From assembly GCA_016283985.1 (NCBI GenBank), contig JAEENZ010000175.1, positions 1 through 44,187 on the forward strand: 44,187 nt of DNA. Reading direction: 5' to 3'. A program made the position numbers and the translations under genes. Under the pieces are notes generated by a model that was not told where the DNA came from, made no database searches, and saw nothing but the letters and a program-made list of their open reading frames with translations. The DNA comes from Bacteroidales bacterium (GTDB lineage: Bacteria; Bacteroidota; Bacteroidia; Bacteroidales; UBA932). This document shows, piece by piece, positions 16,621 through 24,700 of this stretch (within the stretch, counting starts at the first letter, position 1; each line of letters begins with the position of its first letter).

Positions 16621-16628
16621 CAAAAATA
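16621..16628 (-). promoter_or_regulatory. -7 promoter box TATTTTTG for the ftsB-like gene, leaderless
   Basis: Minus-strand TATTTTTG fits TAnnTTTG and is separated by five bases from the ATG at 16615. It lies two bases from an oppositely oriented box at 16631-16638, so two start sites are packed back to back. Confidence 0.5.
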
Positions 16629-16630
16629 AT

Positions 16631-16638
16631 TAAATTTG
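16631..16638 (+). promoter_or_regulatory. -7 promoter box TAAATTTG for the nucleotidyltransferase gene
   Basis: Consensus match 22 bases before the ATG at 16661, divergent to and nearly abutting the ftsB-like promoter box. Confidence 0.5.
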
Positions 16639-16660
16639 TAGAGAATAACCAAAAAAGATT

Positions 16661-17593
16661 ATGAAACCTACATTGTTAGTTCTTGCTGCCGGAATGGGCA
16701 GCCGTTATGGCGGACTCAAACAGATGGACGGCCTGGGTCCCTCGGGCGAAACCATCATCGATTATTCCATCTACGATGCCGTGAAGGCAGGATTCGGAAA
16801 GGTGGTCTACATTGTCCGCGAATACTTCCTCGAAGACATGAAAGCCCTTGTGGCCAAGAAATATTCCCACGTCAAGTGCGTGGACGGCACACCCCTGGAG
16901 TTCGTTTTCGTAACCCAGGAACTGGACAAGATTCCTGCCGGCTTCACCCTCAATCCTGAGCGCGTCAAGCCCTGGGGTACCGCCCATGCCGTGCTGATGG
17001 CGAAGGATGTGATCAAAGAACCCTTCATCATCATCAACGGCGACGACTACTACGGAAAGGACTCCTTCAAGGTGGCAGCCGAATGGTGCCGTGCGCATGA
17101 GAACACCACCGGGCAGTATGCCATCATCGGCTTCGAGCTGGACAAGACCCTATCCGAGAGCGGCAGCGTGTCCCGCGGCATCTGCCATTACGATGCCAAG
17201 GGCGTGCTCACCAGCGTTGAGGAGCACCTGAACATAGCCAAGGAGGCCGACGGCAAGATCTACGGAGACAACTCCGTGAACGGCGACACGCACATCGTTC
17301 TGGACGGCAAGGCCCTCTGCTCCATGAACATGTGGGGCTTCACCCCCGATTATTTTGCCAAGAGCGAAGCCATCTTCAACGACTTCTTGAAGGCTAACAT
17401 CACCGAGTTGAAGAAGGAATTCTACATCCCTTACGCCATCGACTGCATGATCAAGGACGGCAGCGCATCCACATCGGTGCTCTCCACCCCCTCCAGTTGG
17501 TTCGGCGTAACTTATAAGGAAGACCGTCCCGGCGTGGTGGCCAAGTTCGCGCAGTTGGTGGCCGATGGCGTTTACCCTTCACCCCTCTATTGA
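16661..17593 (+). CDS. Sugar-phosphate nucleotidyltransferase-like protein
   Basis: 310 residues. The N-terminal signature LVLAAGMGSRYGGLKQMDGLGPSGETIIDYSIYDA is the nucleotide-binding loop of the NTP_transferase family; FIIINGDDYYG provides the metal-binding Asp motif. Such enzymes couple NTP to a sugar 1-phosphate, but this Bacteroidota subfamily has no confirmed substrate. The gene ends one base before the CPBP start codon. Confidence 0.85.
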   Translation: MKPTLLVLAAGMGSRYGGLKQMDGLGPSGETIIDYSIYDAVKAGFGKVVYIVREYFLEDMKALVAKKYSHVKCVDGTPLEFVFVTQELDKIPAGFTLNPERVKPWGTAHAVLMAKDVIKEPFIIINGDDYYGKDSFKVAAEWCRAHENTTGQYAIIGFELDKTLSESGSVSRGICHYDAKGVLTSVEEHLNIAKEADGKIYGDNSVNGDTHIVLDGKALCSMNMWGFTPDYFAKSEAIFNDFLKANITELKKEFYIPYAIDCMIKDGSASTSVLSTPSSWFGVTYKEDRPGVVAKFAQLVADGVYPSPLY

Positions 17594-17594
17594 T

Positions 17595-18488
17595 ATGGCA
17601 CGCCGCGGAAACTTTGATGTGCTGAGCAAGTACGCCTGGTGCATCCCTTCAGGAGGGGATATAATCATCCTTGTCCTGATGTTCCTTCTGGGTGCGTTGA
17701 TCGGCACCGGAGTGGTTTTCATCGTAGCCCTTTTCATGGGCGGGAGTGCCGATACGTTCGCGGCCGAGTATGGAACCCTCATCTCCTATCCCATCATGTT
17801 CATCCCTCCGATGATGTGGGCTGCAGGGCAGAGCCGCCGCAACCGCATGGAGTACAAGGGCCTGGCCCTGGACAACGGCAACGTGGCTCCTCACGGCTGG
17901 CTCCTCTGCGTGCTGATGGTGATGGCGGCCACTCTTGCCGCCGGGATAGTTGGAGACCTGTCCACATCATGGCTGCCGCCCATGCCCGCATGGCTGGAGC
18001 AGGCCCTGAAGGGTCTTACGACCGGCAACTTCTGGATCAACTTCATCTGCGTGAGCCTCTTCGCCCCGTTCTTCGAGGAGTGGCTCTGCCGCGGAATGGT
18101 TGAGCGCGGCCTGCTCGGACGAGGCGTAAAGCCGGTCTGGGCCATAGTACTCTCGGCACTGTTCTTTGCAGTTATCCACCTTAACCCCTGGCAGGCGATT
18201 CCCGCCTTCCTGCTGGGATGCCTGTTCGGATATGTCTACTACAAGACCGGCTCGCTGAAGCTCACCATGCTGATGCACTTCACGAACAATACCTTCGCCC
18301 TGATCATCGGACACGTGGATTCGCTGGAGAATGCCGAGACTTGGATGGACGTGCTCGGCCCCGGCTATTGGTATTGCTTCGCCGCCGCCGTGCTGCTTCT
18401 GGTGCTGGTGGTGATGGCTTTCGCCAAGATTCCTCTGGAAGGCCGCAAGGGAGCCTTCGAGGTGCTGCCTTCGGCGTTCGAAGACTGA
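17595..18488 (+). CDS. CPBP-family intramembrane glutamic endopeptidase
   Basis: 297 residues from the ATG at 17595. About seven or eight transmembrane helices. The three CPBP (Abi) motifs are visible: EEWLCRGMVERGL, FFAVIHLNPWQAIPAFLLG and MHFTNNTFAL, which supply the glutamates, histidine and asparagine of the intramembrane active site (Rce1-like). Substrate unknown. The 139 bases after it, up to the folP stop at 18628, hold only a weak hairpin (CTCTGGT/ACCAGAG) with no T-run. Confidence 0.9.
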   Translation: MARRGNFDVLSKYAWCIPSGGDIIILVLMFLLGALIGTGVVFIVALFMGGSADTFAAEYGTLISYPIMFIPPMMWAAGQSRRNRMEYKGLALDNGNVAPHGWLLCVLMVMAATLAAGIVGDLSTSWLPPMPAWLEQALKGLTTGNFWINFICVSLFAPFFEEWLCRGMVERGLLGRGVKPVWAIVLSALFFAVIHLNPWQAIPAFLLGCLFGYVYYKTGSLKLTMLMHFTNNTFALIIGHVDSLENAETWMDVLGPGYWYCFAAAVLLLVLVVMAFAKIPLEGRKGAFEVLPSAFED

Positions 18489-18627
18489 TTTTGCCGTTGC
18501 CGCGAGATTCTGTCGTTGCTGCCAACCTGCTGGTTTTCAGCACTTTACCATTAGGTCTCTGGTACATTTGCACCAGAGGCTTTCACGTAAGTAGCAGGGT
18601 ATCAGCAGGATAGCGGAAACGCCAAGG

Positions 18628-19476
18628 TTAGTGTATGCGGAGGATGTCCGCTCCGCGTTCGGCGGCGAGGCGTTCTGCGTATTCAGAACTGGTGTATTGC
18701 CCGGGAGCGAAAGGATTGGGCGTATGCGTGAAGCGTTTGTCCGCTACGCCGACGAGGATGGGGCGGCCGAAGTGCCTGAGGGCTGGCAGATTTTCCAGCA
18801 GTTCCCAGTTCTGTTCCGCAGTCTTGGCAAAGCCGAAGCCCGGATCCAGGATCCATTCGTCAATGCCCAGGGCTTCGGCCTTGGCTGCAAACTGTTCGAA
18901 GTATTCATCAACGGCCTTCACGACACCCTGGGGATAGTCGGTCAGGGCATCCATCGAGCGGGGATTGCCGCGTTTGTGCATGGCTATGTAGGGGAGTCCG
19001 AGTTCCGCGACGGTGGGTAGCATCGCCGGGTCGTCTTCGCCTGAAGAGATGTCGTTCACGATGAAGCGCCCGATCCGCCCATATACGCGCCGGACGATCT
19101 CGGCGCTGGTAGTATCTATTGAAACGGCAGGTGTACCCTCACCGACCGCTTCGCTTGCTCCGCCACAGGCCCACGCAAGCTCCGCCCCACCGTTCGCAGA
19201 GCTCACGGTTCCCCCTCTAAGCCGAGGGTGGCGTAGGTCCTGTGAGGGTACACCTGCCGTTTCTACCAGAGCTAGTGCCGGTTCGAGCCGCTGCCATTCG
19301 GTTTCGACGGGGACGTCCGCCGCGCCGGGGCGGGTGGAGACGGCGCCGAAGTCGATGATGCTGCAGCCGCGGCCCAGAAGCGCCTTTACGCGCCGCCTGA
19401 TCGCCGCAGGCGTCATCGCCCGCGTCTCCTCCCGGAATGAATCCGGCGTCAGATTGACAACCCCCATCAGAATCAT
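18628..19476 (-). CDS. folP: Dihydropteroate synthase with in-frame insertion
   Basis: 282 residues from the ATG at 19476. Condenses p-aminobenzoate with the pterin pyrophosphate in folate synthesis. Motifs: MGVVNLTPDSF, STRPGA, VSIDTTSAEIVRRV, VNDISSG, IAMHKRG, ILDPGFGFAKTAEQNWELL and a phosphate-site segment. About 47 residues (approximately 72-119) between ALALVE and SIDTTSAE are extra to the family and are encoded by an inverted-repeat-flanked block (19121-19263). Without it the protein would be about 235 residues, a compact Bacteroidales-type DHPS. The C-terminus stops at GADILRIH, where homologues usually continue with HDV and a final helix. Confidence 0.88.
   Translation of the reverse strand: MILMGVVNLTPDSFREETRAMTPAAIRRRVKALLGRGCSIIDFGAVSTRPGAADVPVETEWQRLEPALALVETAGVPSQDLRHPRLRGGTVSSANGGAELAWACGGASEAVGEGTPAVSIDTTSAEIVRRVYGRIGRFIVNDISSGEDDPAMLPTVAELGLPYIAMHKRGNPRSMDALTDYPQGVVKAVDEYFEQFAAKAEALGIDEWILDPGFGFAKTAEQNWELLENLPALRHFGRPILVGVADKRFTHTPNPFAPGQYTSSEYAERLAAERGADILRIH
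19121..19263 (-). repeat. In-frame palindromic insertion in folP, 22-bp perfect inverted repeat
   Basis: Arms 19121-19142 and 19242-19263 are exact reverse complements over 22 bp and enclose 99 bp. Both arms run into host codons (ETAGVP on one side, GTPAVS on the other), so the uninterrupted target would itself be a near-perfect palindrome. The interior, read in the folP direction, has CGGAGC..AAGCGG..TCGGT (19141-19162), the same core as in the rsmF-like insertion. The block is a multiple of three overall and stop-free in the host frame, the behaviour described for Rickettsia palindromic elements. Confidence 0.75.
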
Positions 19477-19493
19477 AATGCAAATATAATTAT

Positions 19494-19501
19494 TATCTTT
19501 G
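19494..19501 (+). promoter_or_regulatory. -7 promoter box TATCTTTG for tmk, leaderless
   Basis: Consensus box with six bases (taccct) before the ATG at 19508. Using the upstream TTG at 19499 as start would put the start codon inside the box, so the ATG is preferred and the mRNA is predicted leaderless. Confidence 0.6.
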
Positions 19502-19507
19502 TACCCT

Positions 19508-20185
19508 ATGCTGATCGTACTCGAAGGCCTGGATGGGGCCGGAAAATCCACCCAGGTGCGAAAACTCCGCGAATACCTCGGGCAGAAGTGCCCGAAGCTG
19601 GAATACATACATTTCCCGCGCTATGAAGCTCCCGTTTACGGGGGGCTGATAAGCCGGTTCCTGCGTGGGGAATTCGGGCCCATTGACCAGGTGCATCCGC
19701 AGCTGGTGGCTCTTCTTTTTGCGGAAGACCGCCACGGCGCTGCTCCGCAGATCCGCGAGGCCTTGAGCAACGGTTCCACCGTGCTGCTGGATCGCTACGT
19801 CTATTCCAACATTGCCTACCAGTGCGCCAAACTGTCGAATGCGAATGAAGCGGAAGCCCTTCGCGAGTGGATTATCAACACGGAATTCGGCGAGTTCGAC
19901 GAGCCGCGTCCCGACCTTAACATCTTCCTGAACGTGCCCATCAGCTTTGTGGAAAAGAATACCCAGTCTGAGCGCAAGGGCGCCGACAGGGCCTACCTTC
20001 ATCATGCGCAGGACATACACGAAGCGGACATCGAGTTCCAGAAGCGCGTGCGGGCTATGTATCTCCGCCAGGCGGAGGTGGACAAGAGCCTGCAGGTGGT
20101 GGACTGCTCGGACGCCGATGGCGGAATGCTTCCTCCGGACGATATCTTTGCAAAGATCAAAACCCTGGTAGACAGCAGATTATGA
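19508..20185 (+). CDS. tmk: Thymidylate kinase
   Basis: 225 residues. dTMP kinase: P-loop VLEGLDGAGKSTQ at the N-terminus, the DRX motif STVLLDRYVYSNIAYQ about residues 91-106, and a LID-type region KGADRAYLHHAQDIHE. Bacteroidota Tmk proteins of this length and with the RFP-type HFPRYEAPVYGG substrate segment are standard. The stop overlaps the next ATG by four bases. Confidence 0.93.
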   Translation: MLIVLEGLDGAGKSTQVRKLREYLGQKCPKLEYIHFPRYEAPVYGGLISRFLRGEFGPIDQVHPQLVALLFAEDRHGAAPQIREALSNGSTVLLDRYVYSNIAYQCAKLSNANEAEALREWIINTEFGEFDEPRPDLNIFLNVPISFVEKNTQSERKGADRAYLHHAQDIHEADIEFQKRVRAMYLRQAEVDKSLQVVDCSDADGGMLPPDDIFAKIKTLVDSRL

Positions 20186-21201
20186 ACGGATTCAAGAGGA
20201 TATGCGCGGTTATCATAGGGATGGTCCTGCTGGTAGCGGGCATCCTGAAGATGATAGATCCCGTAGGCTCCGGCCTGGTGATGGACGAGTATCTCAAGTT
20301 TTTCCATCTGGGTTTCCTGAAGGGAGGTTCCCGCTTTATCGCATGCGCGCTTGCGCTGGTAGAGAGCCTGCTCGGCGCCGCCCTCATCGCGGGCGTCTGG
20401 CGTAAGGTGATCGCTCTCGCGAGTGGCGGTCTGCTGGCCCTGTTCACCATCCTCACCATCATCCTCTATCTCGCCAAGCCCAACATGGACTGCGGTTGCT
20501 TCGGGGAAATCATCCATCTGAACCATGCGCAGACCCTGCTGAAGAACCTGATACTGGATGCCCTCTGGTGCCTGGCTTTCATTCCCATGGGGAAACTGGG
20601 CCTGCCGCAGCGCGTCAAGTACGTAAGTTTCTCGCTTGCAGCGGTTTCGCTGGTGCTGTTCCTGTTGTTCAGCGCCCTTTCCATACCCCTGCGGGACTAC
20701 ACTGACTACAAGCCGGGGGTGGAACTGGACGAGCAGCCGCTCTTCTTCTACGATGCCAACTACGTGTATGCGGATTCGCTGGCCTTGGAAGGTAACGTGC
20801 TGGTGGTATCGGCCTACGACGCTCTGGAGAAGGCCAAGGCCGACCGCATCGCGGAGTTCGCCCGCGTGGCATCGGAAAACGGCTTTACGACGCTGCTGCT
20901 GATGGCTACTACGCCTGATGAGATCGCGGAGCAGGGGATGAATCCCGCCCTTCTGGCCAGTACCTACTTTGCCGACCGCAAGGAGCTTCTAACGCTGAAC
21001 CGATCCAACGGGGGCGTGACCTACATTGCCGACGGACAGATTATCCGCAAGTGGGCTTTCCGCAATCTTCCGGCTTCCGATGAACTGGCCGCCATCAAGA
21101 AGAAGGCCCCGATGGATGTGCTGCTTGCGCGGCAGAATCGCACCAGGGCCCTGTTCCAGGGGTTCACCCTTTATGTATTCGCAGTATTGATGCTGCTCTA
21201 G
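20182..21201 (+). CDS. DoxX/MauE-family redox-associated membrane protein (BT_3928 type)
   Basis: 339 residues. Four transmembrane helices in the first 170 residues with the signature NMDCGCFGE between helices 3 and 4, typical of MauE/DoxX-like proteins thought to pass reducing equivalents to the periplasm. The C-terminal 160 residues form a domain with a further hydrophobic segment at the very end. This architecture matches the Bacteroidota BT_3928 family; exact partner unknown. Its stop shares a CTAG with the convergent sppA stop. Confidence 0.8.
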   Translation: MNGFKRICAVIIGMVLLVAGILKMIDPVGSGLVMDEYLKFFHLGFLKGGSRFIACALALVESLLGAALIAGVWRKVIALASGGLLALFTILTIILYLAKPNMDCGCFGEIIHLNHAQTLLKNLILDALWCLAFIPMGKLGLPQRVKYVSFSLAAVSLVLFLLFSALSIPLRDYTDYKPGVELDEQPLFFYDANYVYADSLALEGNVLVVSAYDALEKAKADRIAEFARVASENGFTTLLLMATTPDEIAEQGMNPALLASTYFADRKELLTLNRSNGGVTYIADGQIIRKWAFRNLPASDELAAIKKKAPMDVLLARQNRTRALFQGFTLYVFAVLMLL

Positions 21202-22919
21202 TAAACCACTACCTGATAAGGCATTCGCGCTATGACCTGAGGCTCTGCGAGCTTCTGGAATGCCTTTACGTAATCATGCTCGGTGGTCTGCCCGAAGGCG
21301 GCCATCAGGCTTTCCATGGTGGTGAGGGGCTTCGGATACTCCAGCACGCAGACCTCACTTGCGCCGATGGATGATGCTGCGTAGCTTATGGCATCTTCCA
21401 GTGTGCCGATCTCATCAACAAGCCCTATCTGAAGTGCATCCGTTCCGGCCCAGACGCGGCCTTGGCCGATTTCATCCACGCGCTTCTTCTCCAGGCTGCG
21501 GCCTTCGGAAACGATGGTGGTGAACTTGTCGTAGATGGCCTCGATGCTGCGGAGCATATAGTTGTATTCCGCCTGGTCGAAAGGACGGGTGAGGCGGGTC
21601 ATGTCTGCATGTTTGTGGGTTTTTGCTGAATAGATGCCCACGTGAGCAACGTTCTTCAGGGTCTTGCTGGCCTCGGGAATCAGCCCGAATACGCCGATGG
21701 AGCCGGTGAGTGTGGTGGGGTCGGAGAATATCTTGTCGCAATTGTTCGAAATCCAGTATCCGCCCGAAGCGGCCAGTTCGCCGTATGAAGCGATGACAGG
21801 AACCTTCAGCAGGTCAAGCTCATGCTTGATCTTTTCGGATGCCATCACGCTGCCGCCGGGGGAATTCACGCGAAGCACCACGGCCTTGATGCCCTTGTCG
21901 GCGCGGATCTGGTCGATGACCTTGGTAAAGCGGTCTCCAGCAACGTTGTTCAGGTCTTTCCCGTCGACAATCTCACCGTTCGTGTAGAGAACAGCGATCT
22001 TGTCCTTGGCGCGGAAATTGGGGACTACCTTGGCATTGGCATAGTCGGCGAAGGGGATGAATTTCACGTCCCGGAAGTCCTTTTCGACCGCGAGGGCGGC
22101 CAGGCGCTGTTTGAGGGAATCACGGCTGAAAACGCCGTCCACCAGCCCTGCGGCCAGGAAATCCTCAGGCAGGCAGAGTTCCAGATTGTCCACCATCTTG
22201 TTGAGGGCTTCCAAGGATATTCCCCGGCTCTCAGCTATCGTGGCGCCGATGGTCTCCCACATGGCGTTCACCATGCGGTCGTACTGCTCCTTGTTCTCCT
22301 CGCTGGGAGAGTTGCGCACATACATCTCGCCCGCTGATTTATACTTGCCGTGGCGAATGAGCTGCATGTTGAGCCCCGCCTTGTCCAGCAGGTCCTTCAG
22401 GTAGAAGGACTGGGCGCAGAGGCCCACCATCGACACGTTACCTCCCTGATATTCAGATAGATATATCTTGTCGGCCACAGAGTTGAGGTAGAAGTTTCCT
22501 ATGCCGGGATCTTCGGTCCAGGCGATGACGGCCTTGCCGCTGCGGCGGAAATTTTCAAGCGCCTTGCGGAGTTCCCCCATCGTGGAGATGCCGGTGGCGC
22601 CGCCGTCGGCTTTCAGGTAAATGTATTTGACGCCGGGGTCAGCCGCGGCGATGTTGATGGCCTGGATGGCCTTGTAGATGCCCAGCGTTGTCTGCATCTG
22701 CCCCTGCACCATTGCCATGGGGTCGGCAGGGAGTTCCTGCTCGGTGATGGTCACCTCGGACAGGTCTATGGCCAGGACACCGGTTTTAGGAAGCACCGTG
22801 CTTCCCGTGGTTCCGGATGCGGCAGATCCGATTATGCCTGCAAAAATGAGAAACACGAGCAGGTTGACGATCAAAAGGCCGCAAATGACGGCCAGGAGCA
22901 TTTTCCAAAACTGTTTCAT
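21198..22919 (-). CDS. sppA: Signal peptide peptidase SppA, 67K type
   Basis: 573 residues. N-terminal membrane anchor (residues 8-32), then tandem ClpP/crotonase-like domains. The Lys/Ser dyad is present: Lys194 in HGKYKSAGE in the N-terminal domain and Ser385 in YGELAASGGYWIS in the C-terminal domain; RVNSPGGSVMASEKI forms the oxyanion region. It degrades residual signal peptides in the membrane. The ATG at 22919 lies 22 bases after a TATCTTTG box. Confidence 0.94.
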   Translation of the reverse strand: MKQFWKMLLAVICGLLIVNLLVFLIFAGIIGSAASGTTGSTVLPKTGVLAIDLSEVTITEQELPADPMAMVQGQMQTTLGIYKAIQAINIAAADPGVKYIYLKADGGATGISTMGELRKALENFRRSGKAVIAWTEDPGIGNFYLNSVADKIYLSEYQGGNVSMVGLCAQSFYLKDLLDKAGLNMQLIRHGKYKSAGEMYVRNSPSEENKEQYDRMVNAMWETIGATIAESRGISLEALNKMVDNLELCLPEDFLAAGLVDGVFSRDSLKQRLAALAVEKDFRDVKFIPFADYANAKVVPNFRAKDKIAVLYTNGEIVDGKDLNNVAGDRFTKVIDQIRADKGIKAVVLRVNSPGGSVMASEKIKHELDLLKVPVIASYGELAASGGYWISNNCDKIFSDPTTLTGSIGVFGLIPEASKTLKNVAHVGIYSAKTHKHADMTRLTRPFDQAEYNYMLRSIEAIYDKFTTIVSEGRSLEKKRVDEIGQGRVWAGTDALQIGLVDEIGTLEDAISYAASSIGASEVCVLEYPKPLTTMESLMAAFGQTTEHDYVKAFQKLAEPQVIARMPYQVVVY

Positions 22920-22941
22920 GCGTAGCGAATTATCTTTTGTG

Positions 22942-22949
22942 CAAAGATA
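22942..22949 (-). promoter_or_regulatory. -7 promoter box TATCTTTG for sppA
   Basis: Exact TAnnTTTG match on the minus strand, 22 bases before the sppA start, in the spacer shared with the divergent rubrerythrin gene. Confidence 0.55.
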
Positions 22950-22981
22950 GCATTTTCCGAACTGAAACCCGATTATTTTTT

Positions 22982-22989
22982 TAACTTTG
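22982..22989 (+). promoter_or_regulatory. -7 promoter box TAACTTTG for rubrerythrin
   Basis: Exact TAnnTTTG match, 29 bases before the rubrerythrin ATG, preceded by a T-rich tract. Confidence 0.55.
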
Positions 22990-23018
22990 CAAAAAGACTA
23001 AACCAATCATTAAATATT

Positions 23019-23558
23019 ATGGCAAACAAATACGCTGGAACCCAGACCGAGAAGAATCTCCAGGCCGCATTCGCCGGAGAATCTCAGGCACGCAACAAGT
23101 ACACCTATTTCGCATCCGCCGCCAAGAAGGAAGGATTCGAGCAGATCGCAGCCCTGTTCCTGGAGACTGCCGATAACGAAAAAGAGCACGCCAAGATGTG
23201 GTTCAAGGAGCTCGAGGGCATAGGCGACACCGCTGCCAACCTTGCAGCTGCCGCAGAAGGCGAGAACTACGAATGGACCGACATGTACGAAGGCTTTGCC
23301 AAGACGGCCGAGGCTGAAGGCTTCAAGCCCCTTGCAGCCAAGTTCCGCATGGTGGCAGCCATCGAGAAGAGGCATGAGGAGCGTTATCGCGCACTGCTGA
23401 AGAACGTCGAGACCGCACAGGTATTCGAGAAATCAGAGGTTAAGGTATGGGAATGCCGCAACTGCGGCCACATCGTGGTCGGCACCAAAGCTCCCGCCAT
23501 GTGCCCCGTATGCGCACATCCTCAGTCCTATTTCGAGGTTCACAAGGAGAACTACTAA
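23019..23558 (+). CDS. rbr: Rubrerythrin
   Basis: 179 residues, cytoplasmic. The N-terminal ferritin-like domain carries diiron ligands in [36 protein letters not shown] and [11 protein letters not shown]; the C-terminal rubredoxin-like domain has the iron-binding cysteine pairs CRNCGH and CPVCAHP. It reduces hydrogen peroxide in anaerobes, accepting electrons through the rubredoxin centre. Single-gene unit with its own promoter. Confidence 0.96.
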   Translation: MANKYAGTQTEKNLQAAFAGESQARNKYTYFASAAKKEGFEQIAALFLETADNEKEHAKMWFKELEGIGDTAANLAAAAEGENYEWTDMYEGFAKTAEAEGFKPLAAKFRMVAAIEKRHEERYRALLKNVETAQVFEKSEVKVWECRNCGHIVVGTKAPAMCPVCAHPQSYFEVHKENY

Positions 23559-23575
23559 TTATTGTAAACGGGCAT

Positions 23576-24700
23576 CTAAACCATGAAGCCCAATCGCGCC
23601 AGGCGGTCGGCCATTTCGGGGGTGCCGCCAAGAAGACGCACGGTGAATGAGGTGAATTCGCGGCGGACGGCATAGTCGCCGCGAATTTTTTCAAAAGCTC
23701 CAAGGTCGGCGCGCAGCGCATCGGAATCCGCGGTAATATCATAAGTATGCAACACGGCTTCGGTCAGTACTTCCTGCACCGTCTTGCCGGCTGCATCTAT
23801 TTTAAAATCAAGCGTTTGCGGAGGATTGGGAATGCCGCTGGCCTTCCAGTCTGTTAAAGGCAGTCCGAGCACGGAGGCAACGGTGCGCACTGCAGCGGTG
23901 GTGCCGTTGGCCTTACCGTCGGCGGAGTAACCTGCGATGTGTGGGGTGCTCAGGTCCAGCATACGCACCAGTTCCGGATCCAGCTCCGGTTCGCCTTCCC
24001 ACACGTCCAGGCATGCGCCGGCAATGCGTCCGTTGGCCAGCGCGGCCTTCAGCGCCTTATTGTCCACCACCGGGCCGCGGGAAGAGTTGACCAGTATCTG
24101 CGAAGGCCGCATCGTGGCCAGCCGGGCCTCGTCGAACAGGTGCCAGGTGGCATCCGGGCCGTCTTTCTGCAGGGGTACGTGGAGGGTGATTATGTCGCTG
24201 TGGGCAACCAGATAATCCAAATCAACGAATGCGGATGGCCCTTCGCGTCGGGCACGCGGCGGATCGTTCAGAAGGACCTTCATCCCCAGGATCGAGGCCG
24301 CCTCGGCCACCTTGCTCCCAACGTTTCCGACACCCACCACGCCCAGCGTCAGGTCCGAAAGCCGGAGCCCCCGGTTCCGCGCGAGCGTCACCAGAAGGGA
24401 GGTTATATACTGCTTCACGCTCCAGCTGTTGCAGCCCGGAGCGTTCCGCCAGATGATGCCGTTGGCCTCGCACCAGGCGGTGTCGATGTGGTCGAAACCT
24501 ATTGTGGCAGTGGCGATTACCTTCACCGCCGACCCCGCCAGCAGGCCCTCGTTGCAGATGGTGCGGGTGCGGGTGATCAGCGCGTCGGCATCCTTCACCA
24601 CCTCCGCTGTCGTCTCCTTTCCGGGGAGATAGACCACGTCCGCGTAGGGCTCCAGGGCCCCGCGCAGGAACGGAATCTTGTTATCGCAGATTATCTTCAT
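23576..24700 (-). CDS. pdxB: 4-phosphoerythronate dehydrogenase
   Basis: 374 residues of the D-isomer 2-hydroxyacid dehydrogenase family. KIICDNKIPFL at the N-terminus, VIATATIGFDHID, NAPGCNSWSV, the nucleotide-binding LGVVGVGNVGSKVAEAA, LVNSSRGPVVDNKAL, CLDVWEGEPELD and the catalytic His in STPHIAGYSADGK, followed by the extra C-terminal PdxB dimerisation domain (about 285-374). It oxidises 4-phospho-D-erythronate in DXP-independent pyridoxal phosphate synthesis. The start overlaps the LarA-like stop by four bases. Confidence 0.93.
   Translation of the reverse strand: MKIICDNKIPFLRGALEPYADVVYLPGKETTAEVVKDADALITRTRTICNEGLLAGSAVKVIATATIGFDHIDTAWCEANGIIWRNAPGCNSWSVKQYITSLLVTLARNRGLRLSDLTLGVVGVGNVGSKVAEAASILGMKVLLNDPPRARREGPSAFVDLDYLVAHSDIITLHVPLQKDGPDATWHLFDEARLATMRPSQILVNSSRGPVVDNKALKAALANGRIAGACLDVWEGEPELDPELVRMLDLSTPHIAGYSADGKANGTTAAVRTVASVLGLPLTDWKASGIPNPPQTLDFKIDAAGKTVQEVLTEAVLHTYDITADSDALRADLGAFEKIRGDYAVRREFTSFTVRLLGGTPEMADRLARLGFMV

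Noticed and set aside
18489..18627. Hairpin CTCTGGT/ACCAGAG between CPBP and folP as terminator
   Set aside because: The stem is short, there is no T-run, and it could be chance; not enough to call a terminator.
19499..19507. TTG at 19499 as the tmk start
   Set aside because: It overlaps the promoter box TATCTTTG; the ATG at 19508 starts the protein directly before its conserved P-loop strand.
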